Shown: positions 41,523-53,657 of the stretch, piece after piece | How positions within the stretch are numbered: the first letter of the stretch is position 1 | Layout: the number at the start of each line of letters is the position of its first letter | Source: Tetrahymena thermophila SB210 | Lineage: Eukaryota > Ciliophora > Oligohymenophorea > Hymenostomatida > Tetrahymenidae | DNA: 64,000 nucleotides | Assembly (NCBI RefSeq): GCF_000189635.1 | Contig: NW_002476407.1 | Span: 558,001 to 622,000 of the forward strand | Direction of reading: 5' to 3' | Program-made: the position numbers and the translations under genes | Notes under the pieces: generated by a model | Databases searched by the model: none | The model's input: only the letters and a program-made list of their open reading frames with translations | Told to the model about the DNA's origin: nothing

Positions 41523-43643
41523 TCAATCTTATTTATCAAAACCTTCACATTTCAATTAGTTCATCTATTTATTTTTGTTATATGTCACTATACTAATAAG
41601 AGCTATCTATCCCAAGGAGCTAATAATAAATATAAGATCAAATACTTTATAGTGTGTAAATAAGTTGAAATCTCCTGTAATTTTCTTTAAGTTTTATCTT
41701 TTATTTTTATGTAAAAACGGTTAATTTGGATAAAAGTTTTAATTAAATTTTAGATTAATTTGTTGATGCCAAGAAATATAAAATTGAATTTCAAAGAGAA
41801 ATTTTAAAGTAAATTATTTTAGATTGCTTACAAGAATTAATCTGCAACACTATTTTAAACGAGGACTAGTGTTGAAATAAAATATACTCCAAAGACTTCA
41901 GCTAGAAAATATACTATAAAATCAGTTGATATACTCTTTTTTTAAAGGTGACCCATGCAAATATTTAAAAAGGCAACTAAATTCATGCAAAATGCTGTAA
42001 CATTTGTGATCATCAAATAGCCTTTATATTAAATTAAATTTTTAAGTAAGCATATGTATATAATCCATATTAATATTAACCTAAAAAACCAAAAGAAAGA
42101 TAATTCATAGCCATGTCATAATCAGCATCAATTATTTTAATACCAAACCAAGGCAATATAATTTTAAGTATCCTATTTATGGGGTCAATAGATTTCTTTC
42201 TACCAACAATATAATTGTAGATGCTCTGTTAGAAATTAAAAATATTTTGATTTATATTAAATTTGTAATTTTTTTTAATGTTACAATTAAGATCTTATAT
42301 ATGCAATAAACACCCATAATGAAGCTAAGATATTTGTAGAATTTTCCTTTTATTGTCTTTGAGTACTAATGCCTTTTTATTTCTGTTGATATTTCACAGT
42401 AATCTTTTTTTTATTTAAGGTAAAAAATATTTTTATAGCTTAATCTCATCTTTTATTTTAAAAATTAATTTTACTGTAAAAGGATTAGCTTTTTTGTTCT
42501 TCTATAAATTCAATTTCCTTTTGTTTATCATCCATTTTGTTTGCTATGTCACTTTTTGCTAACTCTTCTCTCTGTGGTTTGAAAAAGCTCCTATAACAAA
42601 AAAAAAATAACTTTATTAGTAAAAATTTTGATTTAATATTGAAAATTAATTTACGAGATTTTCTAGAATAAGTTTTTCTTTTATTTTGGCTCATTTTCGA
42701 TGTGAAGTCTCATTTTATTATTTAAATCTATTAATTCTACTTTGTTTTTAGTGATTTGCTTGTTTAAGAATTTTAAATTAGTTTCTGACTTAGTCCTTAA
42801 TATCATGAGGTCATCCACTTTAATTTTAAAAAAGGTTTTGGTGATATATATATCTTAATAATCTTTATATTTGTTAATTTACATTTTTAATAGACAAAGT
42901 TAAACTGATTAAATGGACAATTTACACAACCTACTCCAGAAAGAATAGCTATTATGTAAGTTCCAATCATGGCTTTTTAGTTAAAAATATTATGAATCAT
43001 TCATTTTTTATTAAATTATTGGAATTACTTATTAACTCTATTTACACTCCTATTTCAAATAAGTGAGTGGCAAATATATAAAAAGCTTAAATATAAGTAA
43101 CTTAAACAGGTTCTCCACCTTATTCAATTTGTTTATCCATGATTTTCTTGGAAATTAATTTCAGCATAAAGCACAGGTACATGACACTCAAAATAATAGC
43201 ACATACTATTTTATTTAATTATACAAAAATATGATTAATATTTGTTGTAAATGATTAATTTTATAATTTATTAATGATTAGATTTAGATTCAATTCAATT
43301 CATTACTAGTTTTACCTACTTTCAATGATTTTCTTTAAGATATTTTCCTAACAGTTTTATAAATTAAAATTGCAGGGATTACTAAAATGCTAAAATAAAC
43401 TAGTAATCCAAGCGTAAATATCCAAAACGATAGCCTAGTTTCTGCTAATCCAATTCCAAGAGCTTCAAAAATTAATAACATAAAACCATCGCAGGAGAGT
43501 GCAAATACGAGACTAAATATTAGAGAGGCTTTGACATTCTTAATTTCATAATCATTTACCATAATATTTTACACTATATAATAGCCAATAGCTCCTGCTA
43601 AGATAGTAAACCCTAAATACAGTCCTATGCTATATATTTGCAT
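41523..43643 (-). CDS. Golgi pH regulator (GPR89/GTG family) membrane protein
   Basis: Nine exons (43643-43316, 43205-43029, 42972-42883, 42817-42655, 42590-42475, 42403-42285, 42225-42081, 42021-41832, 41697-41523) join in phase to 500 residues; family members are usually 450-470. Known role: multi-pass anion channel that acidifies the Golgi in animals; the plant GTG1/2 homologues have been linked to G-protein and abscisic-acid signalling. Seen: N-terminal helices, VNDYEIKNVKASLIFSLVFA with the family DYE+ motif, the hallmark IAILSGVGCVNCPFN, a coiled-coil loop (about 175-290), YSKTIKGKFYKYLSFIMGVYCIYKI, RKKSIDPINRILKI, and a C-terminal pair of helices ending VFDLIFIISSLGQIALI. Several very short exons with acceptors ending AAG explain why the gene is invisible to simple ORF finding. 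Confidence 0.92.
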
Positions 43644-45122
43644 TTTAATTTTATCTTTCTCTATGCTATATCTATTGAAATAATTAAGGTGCTTTTTAAT
43701 TTTTGTTAATCAAATTTTTGATCAATTACTTAAAAAATTAAAGAGCTTATTTATTTACAAATATTTACTATTTATAAAATCAAAGTCTTTAGATTTATTT
43801 TAACACAAAGTGTTTTTTAACTGTGAATAAAGCAAGAAAAAAGATTTCGTTTTTGAAAATAATGTTTATGCTATTGATTCAGTATCTATTGAACTTTCTA
43901 ATATTTTCACAAATGTTTAAAAAAATAGTAAATAATTTATATATTTTTCTAAAATAAAATCTCTACTTATTAAAAATATATTAGATTTTAATTTTTATTT
44001 ATATTAATTTTTTCATACTTCAAGTTTATTAATTAAATATTTAAAATTATGGAATCATTTTTGCATAAAAAAAATCTTAAATTCTAAAATATCTAAAAAT
44101 AGAATGTTTCTATTTTTCTTTTAAATGTTAACAAATTTTTTTAAATAGAAATTCATTTATTTATTAAAATAATTAGATTTATTTATCAATTTTTTATCAT
44201 CTTTCCTTAATTTAAAAATTAGAAAAGGGGAGACATTTTTTATTAAATAAACTTCTACCTTTTAAAATCTAAAAAATAATTTTAAACTAAGATTAATATT
44301 GATTATTTTTTTAAAAATAAATCTATCTAATTAAAATATCATTGAATAATTATGACATAATTCTTAAAAGTTCAAAAATTAAAATTCTAAAAGAAATAGT
44401 TTAATTGCAAATCAATAAATTTGAATGGAAAAAAGTTATATTTTCTTTCGTTTTGATTGTTGAAAGATTAATCTAGTAGTTTCTATAATATTAAATTTTT
44501 TTAAATTTGATTTTTAAAAATAAGGCATTTATTTCTTATTCTTTTTTTATTTTAAAAAATGCAAAAATAGAAACTATAATAAATACTCCCTGCTTTGAAA
44601 TTCCTCAAAAATAAATTTATGAGATAATTCTTTTTATTGAAAATAAGATAATTTAAATACATATTAGAAAATATTTTAATCTTTCTTTAAATATTTAAGA
44701 TGCTTTTTATTTTCTTTAAAAACCTTTTGAATATTTAAAAAAATGCAAAAGTAAAATTAATGATGATTTTTATCAAAATATAAATACTTCAAAAATATTT
44801 TTAAATTAAGATAAAACAATCCTCCTAAGTAAACATTTTATGCATTTATTAATAAACTTAGATGAAAATAAAAACAATTATCTTAAACTTTCTACATGCA
44901 CAAGTTACTGACTGTGGGAAATGGTAAAAATAGATATAGAGATTCTACTGATAAGAAGTGATTAATAGTTTAAAAATTGTTTTAACTGTTTACAATAAAA
45001 TTTAGTTCTTTTTTTAAAATTTAATTTTAAGTTATTATGGCTTGGAATTTATTAAATATAACTCAACAAATAATGAAATTACTATAAATTATTTTGAGTA
45101 TTTTTTTAAAGATTTCAAAACT
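43644..45122. other. Intergenic spacer, no gene seen
   Basis: About 1.5 kb of extremely AT-rich DNA between two minus-strand genes. No frame with coding character; the open frame at 45042-45233 on the plus strand is antisense to the TMX-like tail. Confidence 0.65.
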
Positions 45123-45959
45123 TCATTAATCTTTTTTGTCCTTCTATTTCTTTTTATCTTATTAGCTGCTACTAGATTTCTCATCTTTCTTTTGTTTCTT
45201 TTATTAATTTTATTTTTTATTATTTTGCTATGATTTTTATTCTTTTTCTTCAGATTCTTTTTAAAGCTCATTTAAATCAATCTTTTCTTTTTTCTCTCCC
45301 TTAACTAGATCTACTAAAGTAAATATCAAGAGTATTGAAGCTACTGCAATACCTCCGATGACTATTGGCTAAAAAATTTATTAAAAATTCTATTCAGTTT
45401 AAAAATTGAATTTACAGTTCCTACTTATTCATAATAGTTTTTCAATGTCTTAAATAATGAAGGTCTGCTTGGTAAATCTATTCCTGGAAACTCTTTATAA
45501 TTTTTTGTTAAAAATAGTTCTATAATATCCTCTTATCTAGTTCCTCTATATTTGTGATACAATTAAGTTTAATGATCAACTACTAATATTGTTGGAAACT
45601 AGCTCACTCCAAATCTTTCTTTTATTTCTAAACTTTTTTCACTTTTTCATTTAAAATAAAAACCTTTTTGTTTCCTAGTTTTTCTAAATGAGCTTTTACC
45701 TATCAATTTATGCAAATGTGAATTTATCTTGATGCTTCTTTTGCAAACTTTCATAAACAGATTATATATCATTGCAATGAGGGCACCATGGGGCATAAAA
45801 TAGAAGTACCCAAGATTTATCTTTGAATCCTTGAGTAACTTTATCGAAATTAGATTAGTCAAGCATAACTATTGCAGAATCTTCACCAAAAATAGGTGCC
45901 TTTGACAAAACACTAGCTAAAAGCAATAAAAAGCCTAGCAAAAATGATGTAGATTTCAT
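45123..45959 (-). CDS. TMX-like ER membrane thioredoxin/PDI
   Basis: Three exons (45959-45700, 45632-45425, 45368-45123) give 237 residues. Family role: oxidation or isomerisation of disulfides in the ER lumen. Seen: signal peptide about 1-20 (FLLGFLLLLASVLS), thioredoxin fold with WVLLFYAPWCPHC, the active-site CPHC at 59-62 (a redox-competent CxxC with an oxidising-type His), and the cis-Pro segment VSQFPTILVV. A single transmembrane helix (about 157-178, IVIGGIAVASILLIFTLV) follows, then a cytosolic tail of about 55 residues made mostly of Lys, Gln, Glu and Ser, ending KKDQ. That end fits the KKxx di-lysine COPI retrieval signal, supporting ER residence. The type I topology and single thioredoxin domain match TMX proteins rather than soluble PDI. 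The first intron must use an AAAAAAG acceptor for the frame to hold. Confidence 0.88.
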
Positions 45960-46469
45960 CAAATTGAAAATTATTAAAAAGATACAAATTAATTAATTAT
46001 TTTTCTTAATTTTTTATCAGAATTTTTATAATTAAATAAATTGAACAAAAATATTAGCAATAATTCAAATTTATTTTAATTTTTTATAGAAATTTGGATA
46101 TTTTTTTAGTTCCTTTTTTAAAACAAGAACTAAAGATAACCATTTGTTAAGATAGGTGTTATTAGAAGGTCAACAAGTTTTATCGTATAAAGTCAATGAG
46201 TTATTCAAATATAAAGAACATGTTATCATCTTTTTTTATTTTTAAAAATAGTTAATTTAACTTTATTTGTAACTTAGTTAAATTATCTTCGCAAAAAAAT
46301 TATGAATTTAAATAAGTGAACCTAAAGGTATTTACCTAATTTAAAAAATAAATTAATTTAATTCTAAATTTTAGTGCATTATTTATTTATTAATTAGATT
46401 TAAAAAGGCAAGTAAATGAAATAAGTAAATGGAATATTAGATTAAAAGTCTGAAGCTATTTAGCATATA
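45960..46469. other. Divergent spacer between TMX-like and LRR genes
   Basis: About 510 bp, AT-rich, presumably holding both promoters. An upstream non-coding or short coding exon for the LRR gene cannot be excluded. Confidence 0.5.
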
Positions 46470-48988
46470 ATGAATTTGTATGATTAAAGAGGAGATATTC
46501 TCTTTAACAAAGTTTCTACAAAATTCACTAGAATAAAAGATTTGATAAATTACACCAAAGGATAGATAGATATTCTACTTGATGGAATTTGTGACATCGA
46601 AAAAGAAGCCCTTGGCAAAGTATAGTATATAATTATGGACAATCATCCAAGGCATGGATTACCAGAAGAGGCATTGCAGAAACTGCAAAATTTTTAATAA
46701 AATAAACTTAATTTAGGATTAGGAAAATAAAAAAATTCAATAAGCAGCAAAGCCTTAAATAATTAATGTGAAGAAATCATGTAAGAGTTAGCTGATGTTA
46801 CGTTAGATGTAATTGATAAAAAGATTAACACTTTTGTTGAAATATTTACTACAAACCTAGATTAAGTAAATGCTAAAGTAGATTAGTTAATTAAGCAAAT
46901 TACAAAAAAAAACGTATTCAAATCAAATTTCGATCCCATTTCTAAAAAAATAACAAATCGAGATGTTATTTGGGTTGATTATGAAGGAATCACTCTTACT
47001 TAAAATGATAAGATGTTATTTGATAAATCTTCTAGAACGTATAAATTTTAAAAATTTTAAAGCATTTAAAAAGATAATTTTGCTTTTTGTTGAATAAATA
47101 AAATGAGATCAATTCAATAAAAGAGATAATTAATAAATTTTTTAATATAAAGAGCATTTAATAAAGTAGATGTAGAACATACAAGGGATATTATAATTGA
47201 AAGTGAGAAAAATAGAGACGGAGAATGTACAATAACTGATGTAAGGAATGCTTTATCAGCTTATTATTATACACCAAGCTATCTAGAATTAAGACTTTCA
47301 CAGTAAATTAGTTAATATTGTTGAATGTTAAAATATTATTTATAATAAAAAACAGCTTAGATAAAATAAAAGAAAAAGATATTAATAAAGTATTTGAGTA
47401 AATAAAACCATTTTTTAATCTAGAAGAGCTTTATATTGATTTTTCGAAGTAAATATTTATTTATTAATGAAGAAGGTAGGTTTATGATATTTTGTTCAAT
47501 TAATAAAAAGCTGGCAATTTTCTATTTTTGAAGATGAAAATAGGTACGTAAGTAGTTTAAGTGAAGCATTAAGATGTCTTCCTGCTTTACAAGTATTGCA
47601 TCTAAATATTTCTAAGTACTCAGATTTATAAAAAAAGAAGAGTTTATATTTTATGTACATTTTTTAAAAGTATGAAAGGAGAGTAATGTGAAAATGATTT
47701 AGACATAGTAGACGAAACCATATATAAGCTTTGTGATACTTTAAGGGGACTAAAATTAATTAATGATCTTAGCCTTAATTTAGAAGGGTATTTTATTTGG
47801 TATTTTAATAAAAAAATATCATGTTGTTTTGTAATAGATTAAAATCGTCATTGACGAGTAGCAGTTTTTGTGAATTAATGAAGCTAATTTAAGAGAAATA
47901 AAATATTAAGTACTTATCTCTAAATTTTGGAGAGTAATTTTATTTGTTAATTTTTTGTTTTTGAGAGACAATAAATTTAATTAATAAAAATAAGATGGTG
48001 CGATTTGAATAGCTAGATAGACAGCTATGATTGCATGATATCTTTGTGTAATACTCTTTAACAAACTAAGAAGCTTGTTTCACTGGATTTGAACCTTCTT
48101 TCGTAATAGATTTTAATGAGTATTTTTTAAATTTTTAAATAATTAATTATAAAGATTTAGCATAGACTTTACATTCTTAGAAGAATCGCTATTGGAGTTG
48201 ACTAGTTTAAGTCATTTAATATTAAATGTATAAGTGTAATAATATCTTTCTTTACCAATCTATTTTAAGTATTCAATATTTCTTTTATTTATTATACTAA
48301 AATTAGCATATCATATGACGATAAATCTTATAGCTAAATGTTAATAAGTATTGCAAAGAATATGTATTTAAGCGAGTGTGATATAAAATCCATATCAATG
48401 TAAGATTTTTAATAACGACTAAAACGTAGAATTGTTATATTTATAATTAAAAGTATTGGAAATTCCTCATTTAACTATCTAGAAAATTTATTGAGGTAAA
48501 AAGCATGGCACTATAGATAAATTTTATGTAAATTTGGATTAATAAATCGATACATAGGTAAATGTTTGAGGAAGGAAATTATTTGGGATATCTTCAAAAA
48601 AGCATTAGTATGATTTATTTTTTTGTTGCTTGTTTTTTATATGTTTAATGAAAATAGTTTTTGCTATATTAAATATCAAATCGTAATATAAAATGTTGCA
48701 ATTTTATGATTTTTTTAGAATTATTATAATTTTCTTCTCTTTAGAAATAAAATCATTAAAAAGTCATTTGCCGCTTTATTTTTTAGTTTATGTCCAATCA
48801 ATTTTATAAAAGTGATTATGATGAAGAAAAATCTGGATGGATACAAATCTAAATATCTAATCTTATCTCTCACTGATGATAGCTTGATTAAAAGAGAAGA
48901 ATCTGATAGCATGTACATAAGAAAAAAAGATATTCTGACAAAAATCAAAAAACAAATGATAATAAGATAATTTGATTAAATTATATGA
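46470..48988 (+). CDS. Multi-exon leucine-rich-repeat protein (3' end uncertain)
   Basis: Exons resolved with consistent phase: 46470-47038, 47153-47302, 47356-47448, 47511-47615, 47671-47787, 47838-47933, 47995-48102, 48155-48235, and from 48307 onward. The first exon codes a helical or coiled-coil domain of about 190 residues (QELADVTLDVIDKKINTFVE, VNAKVDQLIKQI). Exons 2-8 (150, 93, 105, 117, 96, 108, 81 nt) carry leucine-rich units such as LPALQVLHLNIS, LKLINDLSLNLEG, IKYLSLNFGE and KKLVSLDLNLLS; each internal exon is close to one repeat and every intron is phase 2. Role: LRR scaffold, partner unknown, no membrane segment. After 48307 splicing is ambiguous: one frame ends at 48876, another at 48988, and LRR-like coding (MYLSELPDLRNFIVS) recurs near 49034, so the gene may run on to about 49380 or further. 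Confidence 0.65.
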
Positions 48989-49918
48989 TATTTATCAAAC
49001 AAGGATATAAAAAATAAGAAAATTTGTGATTGCATGTATCTAAGCGAATTGCCAGATTTACGCAATTTTATAGTATCACCAAATCATAATTATATATTTT
49101 TTATTTAGAACATACATGTTAGATGCACTTTTATTTATATCTTTTATAAAAACAAACAGTAAATCTTCAAATATTCATTGAAATTAAATGGAAATACTTT
49201 ATTTAAGATAAAAGTCATTGTTTTAGTGATAAAAATGCTCCTTAACTCTTTTCTTTTTCATGTTTTTATCAAGCATTGCAAATATTTATTTTCAAACATT
49301 TCCTTTTAGAAAATTGTGAAATTTTTGAAGTATTTGAAATATTCTAAGGAAAATAAGCCATAAGTTGGTTAAAAATGAAAGCCCATAAATAGTATACATG
49401 CCTATTTTTAACTATCTTATTTGTAAAACACATGCTTAACTCAAAAATGTATTTCATTTTGAGTAAATTAAATGAAGATATTTACTAAATGAGATTGATG
49501 ATAAAATATGATAGATAAACAGTTAATAATAATGTAAGTAACTTATTGCTTAGCAGGAGTAATGATATCATAATATTTTGAGAGCATTTAATTGAATACT
49601 TTCATCCAAGTAGTAAAATTTTCTCATGAAAATGAAGAAATTACTCATTAATTTTTAGTTTTACTTTTTTATCTTTCAATAAATACTCTCAAAAAGAAGT
49701 GTACATGTGTTTGTATATGTGAGGGAATTAATGGATGTTTATTTATGTATTTTTGTTTATGTCGGATATAATAATGAATGGAAATGATGAAGTGGAATCT
49801 TTTTTGGAATAGATTATGGAAGATTAATAACACTACACAAAAAAGTTTGTAACAACTATACGCATTTAATAGAAAAATTAAGCTTAAAATAAAATAGATT
49901 TGTTTAAATTTAAATTGA
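48989..49918. other. Possible last exons of the LRR gene and actin 3' flank
   Basis: A plus-strand frame from about 49018 to TGA 49376-49378 contains an LRR-like line (CMYLSELPDLRNFIVSP) and may be a further exon of the preceding gene. The rest, towards 49918, is 3'-flanking DNA of the minus-strand actin gene. No independent gene is supported. Confidence 0.4.
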
Positions 49919-51049
49919 TCAGAAGCACTTTCTGTGGACGATGGAAGGACCAGATTCATCATATTCAGCCTTAGTAATCCACATAGTTTGGAAGGTAGAA
50001 AGAGAGGAAAGAATGGAACCACCAATCCAGACAGAGTATCTTCTCTCAGGAGGAGCAACAACCTTAATCTTCATGGAAGAAGGAGCAAGAGCGCTAACTT
50101 CCTTAGAAAGTCTTTCAGCAATACCAGGGAACATAGTGGTACCACCAGAGAGGACGATGTTGTTGTAAAGATCCTTTCTGACATCGACATCACACTTCAT
50201 GATAGAGTTGAAGGTAAGTTCGTGGATACCAGGGAATTCCTTACCGATGAAGGCAGGCTTGAAGAGGAGTTCAGGGCATCTGAATCTCTAGTCTTGGACG
50301 GTAATGGTGTTACCATCGGGTAATTCGTAAGATTTATCGTTTTAGGAGGATTCCTTGTAAGCCTTTAATTCAGCTTCGTAGTCGATAGCGACGTAGCAGA
50401 GCTTTTCCTTGATATCTCTGATGATTTCTCTTTCGGCAGTGGAAGAGAAGTTCAAACCAATTTCGTAGAGGAGCTTCATGCAGTATTCAGTTAAGTCTCT
50501 ACCAGCCAAATCGATTCTCAAGATGGCGTGAGGAAGAGCGTAACCTTCATAGATGGGAACAGTGTGGGTAACACCATCACCAGAGTCAACGACGATACCA
50601 GTGGTTCTACCGGAAGCGTAGAGGGAAAGAACGGCTTGGATGGCAACGTAGAAGGAGGGAACGTTGAAAGTTTCGAACATGGTCTTGGTCATCTTTTCTC
50701 TGTTCAACTTGGGGTTTTGGGGAGCTTCAGTAAGTAAGCAGGGGTGTTCTTCAGGGGTAACTCTGAGTTCATTGTAGAAGCAGTGATGCCAGATCTTTTC
50801 CATATCATCGTAATCGGTGACAATACCGTGTTCAATGGGATATTTCAAATTCAAAACACCTCTCTTGGCTTGGGCTTCTTCACCAACGTAGCATTCCTTT
50901 TGATCCATACCGACCATGATACCAGGCATTTTGGGTCTACCGACAATGGAGGGGAAGGCGGCTCTGGGAGCATCGTCACCAGCAATACCAGCCTTGCACA
51001 TACCGGAACCGTTATCAATAACAATAGCGGGGGATTCACTTTCAGCCAT
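49919..51049 (-). CDS. ACT1: Actin
   Basis: Intronless, 376 residues from ATG 51047-51049 to TGA 49919-49921. The frame looks like two standard-code ORFs only because of two Gln codons: TAA after KESS at about 50341 and TAG in VQDQRF at about 50288. Actin polymerises into filaments for phagocytosis, cytokinesis and, in ciliates, inner-arm dyneins. Seen: start [16 protein letters not shown], the phosphate loops [10 protein letters not shown] and VDSGDGVTH, the [14 protein letters not shown] loop, [10 protein letters not shown] and the C-terminal [17 protein letters not shown]. Length matches conventional actin exactly, but it is a divergent actin, as known for Tetrahymena (for example [16 protein letters not shown] where animals have HQGVMVGMGQKD). 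CAA is used for most Gln, unlike neighbouring genes, consistent with high expression. The symbol assumes T. thermophila. Confidence 0.96.
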
Positions 51050-53657
51050 TTTACTTTATCTAGTTTTTATGTTGTCTTTATTTAATTATTCTTTTTTTTC
51101 TTTTGGAAAAAAGGATATCTTTTATTTTATTTTATAAAATTTATTTATATAGTACTTCAGATAATATTCCTGTTAATTTTAAAGTACCTCCCACCTCTTT
51201 CTTATCACTAGCAATCACTAATATCAATTAAATTTCTCATCAGTCAATTAATTATTGCTTATCTAAATATAATTCTTAATTTGTTTGATGAGATCTATTC
51301 ATTCAATTTACTTTTACCTTTAATTTTACCTTAAAATATCAATTATCTTAAATTATATTTTATGGTAATCTTAAAATATGAAAAGGTAAATAAGTCAACC
51401 CAATCCTATCAAAAATGTATGTATTAATCAAAAACTCGTTTTTAAAATCTTTTTTATCCAGTGCTCCTAGAGATACGCCATATTTCAATCAAGCGCACAG
51501 AAAGAGTTTACTTTAAATCTAAAGAAAGCTAAACAAAATTTGATAAAAATTGAAATATTTCTTCTGAAAATAAATAACCAGGTGTCATTCATTCATTCAT
51601 TGGATCAATCAATCTTATATTAATTTATTTAGATTTTACCCTTTGTTCAAATATAAAACTCTTACTTCTTAATCAAATTATTTTTTATTTCGCAGAGAGT
51701 TAATAAATATTTTATAATCAATTTTGAATATAAAAAATATGATCATTTTTATTGCTACAACTTAGTTTTCTTTTCAAAATACACATTTAGGTACTTGCTT
51801 TTTTGGAAAGAATAATAATTTTATCACTGCATAAAGAAGCTAGTTGAAAAATATGCCAAACAAGCCATTCAAATATGATGGATAATTTATTAAACCATTA
51901 AATTTTACATCTAATATAGGAAAAAGGAAAAATCACTAGAAATATATATTAAATCCATTAGTTTTTTCTGTTTAGTTGCATTTTTTAAAGAAAAAAAATG
52001 GTAAACACCATTTTAAATACCAAACAAAGTTTCAAAATAAAGATTTTCTTTTCATTTTATCAAAAATTTAGATTTTTATTTAATTGATTGGTTTTGCATT
52101 GCGCCTAAATATTATTTACAAAAAAAAAAAAAAGAAAAATGATAATTTGATTGTAAAGAGAAGAAATTAAATAAAACAGTGTAATTGAAGTTATTTCTAA
52201 AATAAGTGATGTAAAAATGATTTGGTGAAATGGCTTTTAGCTGAATGTTTTAAGTATAAAGTGTAAATTTGATTACATAAAATCTTTATGAGATATATAT
52301 ATATATTTTTTTTATTTTGAGGGAAAGAAAATTGGTTATAAATGGTATATCTATTAAATAAGCATGTAATATTTTACTTAATTTTTATGATCACAAATTA
52401 ATGTGATTAAATAAATAAAATTTACAAAATACGCATTTTATTATGGATTATTTTGAGTAATTTGATATAAACAAAGTCTAAGGATAAAAAAATATGAGAT
52501 TAATTTTACTACAAATAAATTAATTGTTGAAAGCAATTTATTTATTATTTTGCATTTGACTAATTTTATTTACTTATGCCCATCTTCTGTCTATATTATT
52601 TTAAAATTAATTAATTCGATTGATAATTTTATAAATTTATTCCTACTATCTCTCTCTCTCTTTGTCTATAACCAAATCTATTTTTAATATTCCAAATATC
52701 TAAACAAATTTAAAAGCACTTAATTTATTATTTTTCTACTTAATTCATTTACTTTTTTATATTTTTAAAATTTATTTTCCTAAACATTTTTGTAATTTTT
52801 TCTACCATAAAATTACTTAAAAAAAGAACTTTCTATAAAAATTTAAATACAATTGTATGTATTAAGCTAATACTACTTGTATAGATTCTAAGTTTTAAAC
52901 AATGAATAAACATTAGAAAAATAATTTCCTAAAATTCTAAATCGTATTAATTTTTCTAATAAAATATAAATATTTTTAGCTTTGATAAATTGCTATAAAC
53001 TTTACCATTTTTAACTAGTCCTATTTACTGTTGAATTTTACAAAATTAAACATATTTATAAGATATAAATATTTATTGTATAAATATGGTTTTATTAAAT
53101 TTCAATAATTTCCAATATTTAAAAAGGAAAATGCTGAAAAATGTTAGAATAAAATTACAACAAAACAACAAATTTGCAATTCATTTCACTGAGATCAAAA
53201 AAGAAGAGAACAATTTTATAATTTATGAAAAACATAAATTACTTACTTATTAGGGTTTAGAAATGCGCACTAAATATTTCTTAGCTCTATATGCTTGCTA
53301 ATAAGTGTGTTTAGACAGTTAATATCTAGTGAGATTAGACTTAACTTTAACAATATTCTAAAGAAATATTACATGTGTATGTCCTGTGAATTTTTTCAAT
53401 TATTCTAATAGAAAATTTTAGATTTTTCGATTTATATAATGAGTAAATAATTTAAAATATTCAAATTGATGCTTTTCAATGATTATTTATTTACAAATAC
53501 ATACTTTCCTTTCCTACTTACCTGTGAATGCAAATTAAAAAATCAAATTAATAAGTAATACATATATATATCTAGGTAATATAAAATTCAAAGGAGAGAT
53601 AAATAATAAAACTATAAAAAATAGTAATTTCAAAGTAGGAATTAAAAAATACTTAAG
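51050..53657. other. Actin upstream region and spacer
   Basis: About 2.6 kb of AT-rich DNA between divergent actin (-) and phosphatidylserine synthase (+) starts. The actin promoter must lie in the first part. There is a CT-rich run (CTCTCTCTCT) near 52650 and an A13 run near 52120. I see no gene. Confidence 0.6.

Noticed and set aside
49934-51137. Several plus-strand frames over the actin gene
   Set aside because: Antisense shadows of a highly conserved gene with no codon-usage support.
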